A stretch of DNA of 64,000 nt from Fulvia fulva (lineage: Eukaryota; Ascomycota; Dothideomycetes; Mycosphaerellales; Mycosphaerellaceae). The translations under genes were made by a program, and so were the position numbers. The notes under the pieces are model-generated. The model did no database searches and was not told the origin of the DNA. It saw only the letters and a program-made list of their open reading frames with translations. The stretch lies in contig NC_063022.1 in NCBI RefSeq assembly GCF_020509005.1, positions 496,001-560,000 of the forward strand. The letters are read 5' to 3'. Below are positions 1 to 10,268 of this stretch, in pieces; the first letter of the stretch is position 1; each line of letters opens with the position of its first letter.

Positions 1-1
1 G

Positions 2-310
2 GTAGATATTGGAGTAGCGATCTATGCGGCAGGGACCTTTGCTAGCTTCCAGTGTCTGCAAACGTATCTTATTGACACGTACACGACATACACAGCATCT
101 GCTTTCGCCGCGGCCACGATCTTGAGGTCGATTTTCGGGACTGTGTTTCCGCTGTTCGCAAATCAGCTGTATGAAACATTGGATTATGGTTGGGGAACAA
201 CGACATTGGCGCTTATTGCTATCGTGACTGGATGGCCAGCACCTATATTGCTGTGGAAGTTCGGACCACAGTTGAGGGCGAGAAGTCCCTACTCTGCTGA
301 GAAAACATGA
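2..310 (+). CDS. MFS transporter, C-terminal end (5' truncated by window)
   Basis: The reading frame is open from base 2 to a TGA at 308-310, so only the last ~102 residues are present. They contain two hydrophobic stretches (about residues 3-27 and 66-84) joined by a loop with LRSIFGTVFPLF, a pattern typical of the last transmembrane helices of fungal DHA1-type drug:H+ antiporters, which export small molecules at the plasma membrane. The tail is short and polar and ends in AEKT. It lies immediately beside a broken NRPS adenylation domain and a broken acyl-CoA synthetase, which suggests a transporter of a former specialised-metabolite locus (inference). Substrate cannot be told. Confidence 0.72.
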   Translation, partial: VDIGVAIYAAGTFASFQCLQTYLIDTYTTYTASAFAAATILRSIFGTVFPLFANQLYETLDYGWGTTTLALIAIVTGWPAPILLWKFGPQLRARSPYSAEKT

Positions 311-320
311 GGGTGCTAAA

Positions 321-1935
321 TCAGGCCTGTATATCCACAGCATAGTCCTTCACAATATCGTTCCAATCCATGCCGTCCAGGACCCCAAGGAGAGCTTTTC
401 GATCCATCTTCAGGCTGGTTCTGTAGGGTATCCTATCAACCAGTACGAACGCCCCTGGAACCATGTACCCTGGCACCAAATCCTCGAGGCCCTTCGCAAC
501 ACGTTGAACTAGCTCGGTGTGTTCGGCACTCAACTTTAGCTTTGCACATCCTGCTCCAGGCTTTCCTTGCGCTTCACTCTCTGCAACAAAGCACACCCGC
601 ATCTGCTGTTCCTTTTCGCCAACACTATGCTCCAGCACACTGACCACGTTGGTGCTCCAAGAGAGCATCTTATCTTTCCTGTCTTCGTCGTACGACCAGC
701 CAGTCTCGGCAACCGCAGCCTCCACCTCGCCAGGATCGATACGTAGACCATTGACCTTCATGTATCCACCTTTCCTATACATGAAGACAATAGAATCATC
801 CCCCTTTTCACTGTATCTATATCCCCTGTCAAATACACCCATCTCATCACATTCTCACCATAAAGCTTGATCCACCTAGGGTCCTTGGCCCATTCGAGAT
901 CGGTCTTGAACACTTCTCGCGTCTTCCCTTCGTCGGCCCAATATCCGCTAGCCAAGGTTAGTCCTAGGATCGCGATTTCTCCTGGGGCGTATGCAGGGGC
1001 AAGCTTATTCGGATCATTTGCAGAGACAATGAACATAGCACAGCCGACTGGCAGACCGATGTCCCCAGCTCGCTGCGAAAGCGTCTGACCGTCTGCTTCC
1101 AACGTTATGGGCTGCGTACCAGTGTTCATGACGCTGGCTTCGGTAGGACCCCAAGTGTCGCAGAGCACAAAGTCATTCCCTTCGTCCTTAGCAGGTGCAA
1201 ACCTCTTCATGAACTCCGGCTTCACGGCCTCTCCGATCGTCGCCAGCCGGCGGAAATGCTCTCTGGGTATGTCTGGATCGATCGTGGCCGCTATGCTAGG
1301 TGTGATGGAAGCGAAATTGCAGCGCTCTACTAGAATGAACTCATTCAGACCGAACCGTTCTTCATCCGTGGGCATGCATATCCTGCCACCATGTGCGAGT
1401 GTAACCCACATATCCGCCATGAACACGTCGAATGTGAAAGCGTTGAATTGGAGGGTCCGTACGGATGGGGACATCTCAAAATAGCGCGACATGGCATTGG
1501 CAGAAGTTGATATGGCGCGATGCGAGACCACAACACCCTTTGGTTGACCCGTCGAGCCGCTGGTATGCATGAGGTATGCCAGGGACTCTGCTGAGAATGC
1601 TGGAGCCGAGAACTGTTCCTCTCTCAAAGATTTCTTGAGCTCGTACACCAATTTGGGCGTAACAGAGATCAAATTGACGGATGTGAAGTCCTGTAACTTG
1701 GCGCGTTGATCTTCGGAGCAAAGGATGACCTTGATCTGGCCAGATTCTAGAACCTTCTCTATTTTTGTGATCTACGCCAACCCGAGACTGCGAGAGATGG
1801 CTACGGCCGCCGAGAGTCGGGCAGGTACTGCTACTCGCAGGATTACCAGCATTCATACACCAGGAGCTTTCGAGATGATTGAAGGTATGGAGATTTTGAG
1901 CCCTGGAGCGGTCAGTAGCCCAGAGTGGACACCAC
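321..1935 (-). pseudogene. NRPS-type adenylation domain, frameshifted relic
   Basis: Adenylation domains activate amino or aryl acids as acyl-AMP in nonribosomal peptide synthetases. On the minus strand the core motifs are clear: HTSGSTGQPKG (ATP loop, A3), FDVF, DTWGPTEASV (A5), YLTGD (A7), GGYMKVNGLRIDPGEVE (A8) and SLKMDRKAL (A10). The frame from about 1764 down to 758 carries A3 to A7, and the frame from 842 down to 321 carries A8 to A10; they join only through a frameshift near 820, right after TGD. Upstream of about 1764 an in-frame TAG and further frame changes corrupt the A1-A2 part. There is no condensation or thiolation domain and the sequence stops just after A10. It is a relic of an NRPS or NRPS-like gene; the substrate code was not read. 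Confidence 0.82.
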
Positions 1936-2377
1936 AAGTAATGAAGACGTCGAAGAAGGATTACTTTGGGCAGGTGTAGTGGATAGTGGTCCGTCTCGAT
2001 CTTCTAGAGTAGCTCTATTTTCCCATCTGTTTAGACAGCAAACCTCGAGTAGACAAATGCTCGAGCGTCTGCTATGCATGAGCACAGTCGCCGCAGACAC
2101 ACAGTCGAGCCTCGAATTGCCGCATGCGGGAACCACACTCTCGCCCACGCGGTTCGTGCAGTAGTCAATCCGACGACCAAGAGATCTTCCAGACTAGAGT
2201 AGTCCACGGCCCAGCCGACTGGTGCCCGTCTCGTGGACGTCTGACGGCATCATGCAGGATGTACCTGCGGTGGATGAAAGCCATATCGATCAGCTTGAGC
2301 TTCAACCTTCACCTCTCTAAAGCAGCCCCCTTTCCTGTTCCCCGGACCTCAGACTCACAACGACTACAACGAACACC

Positions 2378-3932
2378 ATGAGTTCCAAGAACACACTCCT
2401 AAACTGACTCCACCCCTCGAACGACGACCCTCCCACAACTCCCTTGCCAACAACGTCCACAACCTCCAGCAAAGCCTGTCCGCCAACAGCATCGAAAAAG
2501 GCGCCAAAGCCTCCATAGTCCTCACAAACCAACACGTCTTCACCACCTCCTTCCTGGCCCTGACCCTCAACTCCGCTACCATAGCACCCCTCAACCACGG
2601 CCTCAAGGAACCAGAACTCGCCTCCTACCTCCAAGATTTCGGTGCTGAAGTCCTCGTCATCTCACCAGAAGACCTTGCCAAAAAGACAGCAGCCTACACC
2701 GCTGCCCACAATGCAGGTCTCCGTATTGCCACAGCTTCCGTCACCGATGGCAAAGTCTCAATTACTCTCGAAAAAGACCACAAAGAAACCCCATCAACCT
2801 CTACCACACCCAACGAACCCGCACCCTCAGACATAGCCTAGTCCTCCACACCTCTGGCACAACCGGAAAACCCAAAGCAGTGCCCCTCACGCACGCGAAC
2901 ATCTCCCGCTCCATCGATAGCATCATCTCCCACTACTCCTTAAGCCCCTCCGACCGCGCGCCAGTGATAATGCCCCTCTTCCACATCCACGGCCTCGTAG
3001 CCGGCCTCTCCTCGCCCCTTGCGTCGGGCGGCGCTGTAATCTTCACCCCCAAAACCGCGTCCTTCCTTCGAGACGCTGTTACGCATGGGGCGACGTGGTA
3101 TACCGGGACCCCAACCCTGCATCGCCTAGCGGCGCAAATGCCGATGAAGGAGAAGCCGGGTTTCAGGTTCGTGAGGAGTTGTTCCAGTAGACTTGAGGGC
3201 GGGTTGGCGAAGCAGTTGGGGGAGAGGTATGGGTGTCCGGTCGTGGAGGCTTATGCGATGACGGAGGCGGCGCATCAGGTTTGTAGTAATCCTGTTGATG
3301 CTGCAGGGACGAGGGAGGGCAGTGTGGGGAAGCCTACTAGGGTAAATTTGAAGATTCTGGATGATGGGGGGAGCGAGGTGGCGGTGGGGGAGATTGGGGA
3401 GGTGTGTATTAAGGGTGAGAATGTTATGGCGGGGTATATGGACAATGAGGAAGCGAATGCGAAGAGTTTTACCAGTCGAGGGTTCTTCAGGACTGGGGAT
3501 CAGGGGAAGGTGATGGAGGATGGGTTTGTGGTTTTGACGGGGAGGATCAAGGAATTGGTGAATAAAGGAGGAGAGAAGATTAGTCCGGTGGAGATTGATA
3601 ATGTTATTAATCAGCATCCGGATGTTGAAGAGGGTGTGGCGTTTGCGATGCCAGATGAGATGTATGGGGAAGATGTTGGTGCTGCTGTCATTCTGAAGAG
3701 TGGTGCTGATTTGGGCGAGAAGGAGCTCAAGGCTTATGTGGGTGAGAGACTGTTGCAGGCCAAGGTGCCGAAGAAAGTGTTCTTCGTGACGGAGATACCG
3801 AAGACACCGGTTGGCAAGATGCAAAGAGGACTGGTCGCGAAGACTATGCTTGGTGAGAGCGATGAGTGTGAGAGAAGCGGCGCCGGCGATCCGGTTTGGA
3901 GCGATCTGCGACATTATACCTCGTGCATCTGA
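2378..3932 (+). pseudogene. Pcs60/Fat2-like acyl-CoA (oxalyl-CoA) synthetase, frameshifted
   Basis: AMP-binding enzyme of the Pcs60 group, which in yeast and plants is a peroxisomal oxalyl-CoA synthetase. The long frame from about 2841 to 3932 carries LHTSGTTGKPKAVPLTH, MPLFHIHGL, AYAMTEAAHQ, GYMDNEEANAKSF, FRTGDQG, LTGRIKELVNKGGEKISPVE and TPVGKMQRG, the full set of signature motifs. The N-terminal part (TSFLALTLNSATIAPLN, DLAKKTAAY) is in another frame, from 2401 to a TAG at 2839; a single missing base at the GCC-TAG junction separates the two. The likely ATG at 2378, in a good ACCATGA context, is in a third frame and closes after nine codons. The usual PTS1 tripeptide is absent at the C-terminus (TSCI). 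Two frame breaks make a pseudogene likely; sequencing error is the alternative. Confidence 0.82.
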
Positions 3933-4015
3933 AGATACCACTGATAGCTTCCTACCCTTCTTCAGCCCAACCTCACCTTTCTGAGGTACAGGCTGGATGC
4001 AGTTGATAGCACAAC

Positions 4016-5605
4016 TCATGGAGTTCTGAGATCCACGACCTCGAACTCCAACGGGCCTTCCATCACATGGCCAGGCCGTAGTGCATCCGTGTACAAATTG
4101 TTCTCAGTATGTGGGTGGAAGAGTCCACTCTGTTTGCAGTCTAGTACGTGAGGCAGACCGGGCGGGTCCGTCAGCCTGAAGACACCCCAGTCGGGCATGT
4201 GCCTGGGGGCGCACACAATTGCAATAGCTTCCGGTAGCATGACTTGATAGCCTGAGCTAGTGTGCAAGTCTCTAGACGAAAGGAAGCAGGATTGCGAGGG
4301 ATGTGTGTGTATCCAGCCACAGACGAGGAGGTTCTTGCTATCGCAGTAGTCGAACAGAGCATTGTCACCAGCCTCGGTAGTATCGCACGTATCGGAGGTG
4401 CTCGTCTGATCCGGAACAATGAGATGTGTGATGAATAGAGCGTTGGAGATGACGGTAGCACCAAGGATGCCACATGTCTCCATGTTTCTGGCTGTATTTG
4501 GGTGAGCCAGGTTGAGGAATGCATTGCGCAGTGCCGGTGGCAGAATCACTGTCCGTAGAGGCTCGCCAGCTTCTGTGTACGCCGATGGTTCGAAAGTGTA
4601 TTTCGAGGGAAGCTGGGGTTGTTGTTCAAAGCTGCGATCCGATGCTGACATGGTGGGACTGTCGTATCGAGGCCTTGGGGGCACTCTAGGTGGCCCACTT
4701 GCAAGCTCAGAAGTTTGCTGGTCGTACAGAGCCTCTTTAGCAGGTCTCGCTGGTGGCAATGCATGTCTAGACTCTGGTGCGACTGGCGGAGGACGATTCC
4801 AGTCTATCCTCTCCTCCTTAAGTGGAACGCTTGGGTAGAAGTATGAAGAATGTGGACGCCGCCATGCGCGCGGTTCATCCCGGTCTTGAGTTGTTGGCCG
4901 TTCGAGGTGACTCGCAGCTTCTCGTACCCCGTTCTTATCGTAACCCTCATCTCCATACTCACGACCGACAATGCCCTGGCGTCTCGAGGCAACCGTGCCA
5001 GGTGAAATGCCCGCCTGTTTCGTAGACGTGCGAGTGGCATCTCTCCTTCGTATCTCTCGATGTGCAAGCTCCACGGCAAAATTTCGATCATTCAACACAC
5101 TGACTGTTTGCGTAGGGCTGGGTGGTGCACTATCAAGTGATTGTCGAGATCCTCTCCGAGAGTCATTGTACGACGGATACTGCGAGGTCCCTTGGTTGAA
5201 CTCTTTCTGAGCTCTTTGCCGTTCGGCATTTCGTCGTTCCATAGCCTTGACATAGCGTTGATAGTTCTGAGTGATTCTCGGCTTCCATTGTTCGAGCTTG
5301 ACGAGACCTTTCTGTACCGCTTTCCTAGCGTGGGCGAGTTCGTGCTTGTACCGAGGGTCGCGATAGTCCGGATGCTCGGGAAGCTTTTGGAGGACAAGTT
5401 CGCAATGTCGGTATATGTACAGATATGCGGTCTGGTAGTTGCCTTCCTCCTCGCAGATTGAGGCTTCTGTCAGCAACATCTTTGCCGAGCGGAGCCATTG
5501 CTGCATGGAACGCCCAGTATTGAAGTCAAAGTTCTGAGCTTCACGCACGATCTCTTCGACCGTCCGCGGCTTCGAGAAGGCAGCATGATGGCGTGAAAGC
5601 GCCAT
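4016..5605 (-). CDS. AMSH/STAMBP-like JAMM deubiquitinase (Sst2 type)
   Basis: Zinc metalloprotease expected to cleave K63-linked ubiquitin chains on endosomal cargo with the ESCRT machinery. The 529-residue protein has the USP8-type dimerisation helical domain at the N-terminus (about residues 10-125, including YLYIYRHCELVLQKLP), a long polar, proline-rich middle (about 130-340) and a C-terminal MPN+ domain. The JAMM zinc site is complete: an upstream glutamate in METCGILG and the HTHPSQSCFLSSRD signature near residues 431-446. Length and order agree with fungal STAM-binding-protein-like enzymes such as fission yeast sst2. The start at 5605 gives MALSRHH directly before the dimerisation domain. 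No intron is seen. It is convergent with the broken acyl-CoA synthetase. Confidence 0.92.
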   Translation of the reverse strand: MALSRHHAAFSKPRTVEEIVREAQNFDFNTGRSMQQWLRSAKMLLTEASICEEEGNYQTAYLYIYRHCELVLQKLPEHPDYRDPRYKHELAHARKAVQKGLVKLEQWKPRITQNYQRYVKAMERRNAERQRAQKEFNQGTSQYPSYNDSRRGSRQSLDSAPPSPTQTVSVLNDRNFAVELAHREIRRRDATRTSTKQAGISPGTVASRRQGIVGREYGDEGYDKNGVREAASHLERPTTQDRDEPRAWRRPHSSYFYPSVPLKEERIDWNRPPPVAPESRHALPPARPAKEALYDQQTSELASGPPRVPPRPRYDSPTMSASDRSFEQQPQLPSKYTFEPSAYTEAGEPLRTVILPPALRNAFLNLAHPNTARNMETCGILGATVISNALFITHLIVPDQTSTSDTCDTTEAGDNALFDYCDSKNLLVCGWIHTHPSQSCFLSSRDLHTSSGYQVMLPEAIAIVCAPRHMPDWGVFRLTDPPGLPHVLDCKQSGLFHPHTENNLYTDALRPGHVMEGPLEFEVVDLRTP

Positions 5606-6009
5606 AGTGATGGGAACAGTTCAGAGCCCGCCAACGTGGTAGAAGTTGTTTGTTGCGTGTGCTGTGCCGATCTCTCCGATTGGGTGGGTGGTCTTCTTGG
5701 TCGCGATCAGGCCATGGGCTCCATGTCGCAGCCAGCACAAGTCTCAAGGTGTTCGTGAGATGGCAATCTGTCGGAAGTGATGACCTCTTATATATATCGT
5801 GTCAGAAGGTGTTGTCATGCTCATCGTCGCTGCCTGACGTTGACGTTGATGCCACGCCGAGCGGCTAGACAAGGTTTCGTATCCCTGCTGTTGCGCCACA
5901 CTGCAGGTGTGGCTGACGTGCCCTGGTCCATCAAATCTTTCGACGACTGCCATCTCCTTTCCATCATTCCCTTCTTGACCTGCTCATCTTCTTATCGTTG
6001 TCTTCGTTC

Positions 6010-8054
6010 ATGACCGGCAAGTCGGGCGCGGTAAGACGCTTCATCGATCCGAACAACCCCGTGACCACTGCTCTTGCCCAGACATTTGGTGGTTACGGAG
6101 CATACAGGAAAGTCATCAAAGGCAAATCAGGTCGAGCGAGGCAAGAGCCTGTCGACGCATACGGCCATGGCCCGAGAACAGACATCGTTAGCGAGAAGCT
6201 GTGCGGTATGGAACTGCTCACATTTCCCCGTTCTGGAGCCAATAGCTAATGATCAACTCAGACGACGTGCTTCAATATCTGGCTCCAACCTTGAAGCCTT
6301 ACAAAGGCTGTACCATAATCGACATTAATCCTGGTCTCTGTATGTGGAGCAAGAAGCTTCATCATCTCCTCAAACCAAAAATCCACGTCTTGATGGAACC
6401 AGAGGAATTATATGTCGACACCTTCATCAAGCCACTTTTGCAACAGCCGGGATCCACTTTCAAGCATTCGTCTCTCTGTGGCACAAGCTCGGGAGAGTTC
6501 CTGGACAACACGAGATCTCTTTTGGATACTGTCGACTTGTTGCCAGAGCTAACCAAGCGTGAGATCGATGATCCTGGATTGCGGCAGAATCATCCATCTC
6601 TGCTGATCACAGGCAATCTTGCGAGGAAGACTTCCCGGGGAAAGGGGATGGTGGTCAATGTCGTATCTACTGCCCATAATGTGGTACAAAATCATATCTG
6701 GACGTCTCTCAGCAACGAATTGCTTCACAGAGGTGGCCTGGCACGAATGCTCTGGTGGATTCCGGACCACGAGAAAGGCATCATGATACCCCAGCGCAAT
6801 CAGTACGTTTCCGGATATAGTGTAGGTCTAAATCTAGGCGCACAGGTCTCCGAGGTGGTGGGCGTCAAACCGGGAATCACATACTATCGCAAAGGTGGAA
6901 TGCGAGAGACCGATATAAAGCTCAACGAGAGATCTGACGGGATCAGTATCGAGAGTGCTCGGCAGGTGCGGGCCAGGATGAAACAAGCAGGTGTGCGGCT
7001 GCCTACACATCGCACGCAGCTCCAACCCCAAGATCTTGGACCGGAATCTCGAAAGAAATTGAAGTCACCATTGGAAGTGTACTACCGTTCTTCCGTAGAA
7101 GTTGAGAAAGGCATTGATGACCTCGAGAGCCGAAGCCAGGCAGTACTCGCTGCAGTAAAAGAGTCGAGAAGTGTCTATAGGCCGGAGAAGCTCTACTCGG
7201 CGCTGGACCATCACCTCAAGCGTATCGTATATCCACAAAGTCTATGGCAACCAACCGATGAACGAGAAGTAAACAGAGGGAGATTAAACCGCCATTTGGG
7301 CGGTGACACAAAGGGCAAGTACGACATGTCTGGTGGGGCCTTGTACGGCAGCGAGATGCGCGCTGCATTGATCCTGGACCTGTTTCTGTGCATGGTCAAT
7401 CTTGAAGCTCACTACTGCGCGATGAGGGAGCAGGGTGAGAATTTCGACGCCCTCAAAGACCGACTCATCAAGCTCGACGAAGCGATGCGCACTAGCTACC
7501 AGCGGGACAGTCCAAACCTCCAGCAGCCGATCGAGCTCATGCTAGACGACAATATATCATTCTTCTCTTCACCACAAAGTTTGGCTCACGACAGGCGACC
7601 CTACGAGGCATTGCAGGCATCAACAGAAGATTTCTGGCCTAGATCTAACATGGCGCTGCTCGATATCGTACCCCATCCGCGCGATCTGGCAGTACCGGAC
7701 ATTGCGACGAAACTGGAGGCTACCAAGGCAGCGCAGGATCTGGTCAAGTATCTGTTCATGTACAAAGCAGCAACTTTACCCTGGGCTCTCGACAGAATGG
7801 CCGCGAATGCTGCTCAAGACTTGTTGCCGAATGTACCGGCAGTCACTGATCCAAGGAAGGGAGGACGACTGAATCCGCACAACGTGCGAATGCGTGTACT
7901 GTCCGATGACATGCTGGAGGGCCTCATCAAGGCCTGGTTTGAGTGGCCTTTCAAGCCAGAGACATGGGAATTGGCACTCGCCGCTGGAGGAAGTGGTGTA
8001 CGTGATGCGATTGCTGAGGAGGAAGAGATGACAGCGGATGTGACTGAGGCGTAA
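6010..8054 (+). CDS. Mitochondrial transcription factor B-like (rRNA dimethylase fold)
   Basis: Two exons, 6010-6205 and 6262-8054, joined across a 56-bp GT-AG intron to read EKLC-DDVLQYLAP. Fungal mitochondrial transcription factor 1 / mtTFB proteins derive from KsgA-type rRNA adenine dimethylases and help mitochondrial RNA polymerase melt promoters. The Rossmann core is visible just after the intron: TIIDINPGLCMWS (methyltransferase motif I), then HVLMEPEELY (motif II) and LLITGNL (motif IV position). The protein is about 662 residues, longer than yeast Mtf1, with a long C-terminal helical extension, as in other filamentous ascomycetes. The ATG at 6010 (MTGKSGAVRRFIDPNNPVT) gives a short basic N-terminus. 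Methylase activity is uncertain because motif IV differs from the NLPY form. Confidence 0.8.
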
Positions 8055-8322
8055 ACAATCGTTGCGCAGGATCATGGACCGTCTGGTGCACTTTCTGAAT
8101 CATCGATGAAGTAAGCAGCATCACCAAAACGTCAAATGGCAGAACTGGAGTGTTGATCAAGTGCGAAAGTCTGGTACTTCATGCCCTTCAGGGCGATCTC
8201 ATTATCATTATCACATCTTGAACCATTGCAAGCTGCACGTCATCATCAGAATATACTTCCAACCTTTCCTTCCAACGCCTCGCTAACCCGCTGATACATC
8301 AAATCGACAAACTACAACTCTT

Positions 8323-8931
8323 CTACAAAGCCCAAGCCCCAAGCCCGAACACCACGGCCAAAATCAAAGAGACACTCCCAGCTTCAAGCCCATCCGCAGC
8401 ACCAGTATACGGCACCACACTGCTACTCGGCCTCGCACTCCCAGTAGGCCTCAACCCCCCACTCCCAGTCGGCCTCATCGTCATCGTCCCATTCCTCACA
8501 CCCTGCACCGTCGTCGTCGCCGTTACAGTCTTCGTAGAAATAATCGTCGTCGTCCCCGTCGCTGATCCCGAAACTGAAGTCGTAGTCACATATCCCGCCA
8601 TCGAACCCATCGGACCTATCGATGTCGCTGTCGAGCCTCCAATGGAACTCAAGAACCCATTACACAGCCCTTGCTGCACGTTACAAGTGTTGAAAGCGCA
8701 TTGCTCGTTGATTGTGCAGGCGGCTTGGAAGTTTCCGCAGCGCGGTTGGAGCATGGAGTTTGTGGCGTAGCATTGGGAGTTGAGGGCGCAGGTGGAGGTG
8801 TTGGGGTCGCAGTTGTCGCCGAGGGGGACGACGCCGGCGGAGGTGCCGGAGGTGGCGTAGTTGGATGCTTGGGGAAAGGCGGATGTGAGGGCGCCTGTTG
8901 CTGTGAGGAGGGTGAGGGTTGAGGTGCGCAT
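8323..8931 (-). CDS. Secreted GPI-anchored cysteine- and Ser/Thr-rich surface protein
   Basis: 202 residues, single exon. The N-terminus MRTSTLTLLTATGALTSA is a signal peptide. A cysteine-rich region follows (about residues 37-92, nine cysteines, including CDPNTSTCALNSQC and CTINEQCAFNTC), then a Ser/Thr/Gly-rich stalk (about 93-180) that should be O-glycosylated, and a C-terminal hydrophobic tail (GSVSLILAVVFGLGAWAL) preceded by small residues, the layout of a GPI-attachment signal. It is expected at the plasma membrane or cell wall. The cysteine pattern was not matched to a named domain. The region upstream of the ATG is rich in GT repeats on the + strand. Function is not assigned. Confidence 0.82.
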   Translation of the reverse strand: MRTSTLTLLTATGALTSAFPQASNYATSGTSAGVVPLGDNCDPNTSTCALNSQCYATNSMLQPRCGNFQAACTINEQCAFNTCNVQQGLCNGFLSSIGGSTATSIGPMGSMAGYVTTTSVSGSATGTTTIISTKTVTATTTVQGVRNGTMTMRPTGSGGLRPTGSARPSSSVVPYTGAADGLEAGSVSLILAVVFGLGAWAL

Positions 8932-9825
8932 TGTGATGGTGTTGTTGGGTGGGTTTGATGGGTTTTGGGTGGTGGTGGGATGAGGGTTTGATGCGGGCTT
9001 GGGTGCTGTCGATGGAGTGGTTGTTGCTGTTGTTGTGGTTGTTCTTGATGTAGAATAAGAATCAACTTTGATGAAAGTATTGTCTCTATATGTATCTACT
9101 CAATAGTGCATAGTCCTTGGTATAGATAGGCCATGGCTGGTGAAAATCAAGCTGTGGCGTCAATGTCCTATAGTTCCCAGCCTCCTCGATATGCTGCATA
9201 AGCCTCTCGAACTTACCGATTTGGGCGCTAAATCATAGCCTTCTATGACGAGCAATGCACACATTCATACGAAATCGATACCATGAGCGTGGTTTTGTCT
9301 CTGGTCGTTCCGGAGCATCATGGTAATGCCACAGAGGGAGTCTATGGTCAAACTTGGCAGTGCGGCTGTGGTCATCGCACAACAGGCTGCAAAGCTGTGG
9401 ATCAAGATTCTTGCACCTGCACCATGTCCATCTTAGTTTCGTGAGCGTCTGTAGCCTTGCCTGCCATCTGTGAGCCTATGCATCATCAATGCACGAGTCG
9501 TCGTACACATCATGTTGAAGGGTCAGAAATGGAGGAGGTTGGAGAACTTTCACTTTCGCTTCGCACGGACCGTCGACTCCTTCCGACCTCGTTGCGCTGG
9601 ACGACACGACATCATGCTTTGGCACCTCACGTCTCAGCTGTGCTATACGGCGCCATGGTTGACATGTTGACGTGACGTCCAGCCCATTCTTTTACACTGT
9701 ATTGAGTTTTTCTTCGGGCGGGAACCATTGATCGTTGGCATTGAAAGCGGAAGCAAGATTGTAAAGATCTTCGGTGTGAATGAGGTACTGTGTCGCGATG
9801 TTGCAAGCTGCGTTCTGGTTGTGAC
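8932..9825. other. Intergenic, no gene seen
   Basis: About 0.9 kb between two divergently unrelated minus-strand genes. The part next to 8931 is low-complexity (G/T-rich on +) and is the likely promoter of the surface protein; the rest is the 3' flank of the hydrophobin gene. Open frames at 9457-9675 show no family signature. Confidence 0.6.
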
Positions 9826-10268
9826 CTAAAGGTCGTAGCAGAGGAGAGCCTGGCCAGCCTGAATGGGGTCAGTCATCAATACCACTCGAGAGGCTTCTCA
9901 AAGTACTTACGATTGGCAGGACACAGCACTGAGCAGTGGCACCAGTGTTGGCACAGTCGTCAACGAGGGTCTGCTTGGAGTTGACGGAGAGGGATGCTAG
10001 CGATCTGTCAGTGTCTTATCCGTCGTGCGACCGATTGAATTCATGTACGTGGGGTGCAAGCGAGGTCAGCAATGCCGAGGATGCTGGCCTGGCAGCACTG
10101 AGGCGTGTAGAGAGCAGTGCAGATGCCTGCAGCATCACCCTCAGATGATTGGCCGGCACCAGACTGGCCAGCACCGGAGATGCCGTATGACTGTGGCTGG
10201 TTGCCAGCGATTGGGTTGGCGGCAGCAATGGCAGCGAGGCCAGCGAAGATGACGGCGGTGAACTGCAT
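9826..10268 (-). CDS. Class II hydrophobin
   Basis: Small secreted amphipathic protein that self-assembles at air-water and hyphal surfaces. Three exons on the minus strand, 10268-10049, 9996-9911 and 9858-9826, give 112 residues; both introns (52 bp each) have GT-AG ends. A signal peptide (MQFTAVIFAGLAAIAAA) is followed by a short Gly/Ser/Gln-rich spacer. The eight cysteines follow the hydrophobin order C, CC, C, C, CC, C: GIC, QCCQASILGIADLAC, DDC, AQCC and a final LLC. Class II spacing is shown by the 11-residue gap between CC and the fourth Cys and by the conserved DLAC-TPP and CCVLPIAGQALLC motifs. Exon 1 is joined in phase 1 to restore TPP. It is flanked by long intergenic regions, suggesting its own regulation. 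Confidence 0.93.

Noticed and set aside
3126..4019. 297-codon open frame opposite the acyl-CoA synthetase relic
   Set aside because: It is an antisense shadow caused by the low stop density opposite G-rich codons; low-complexity Leu/His/Arg/Pro composition and no domain.
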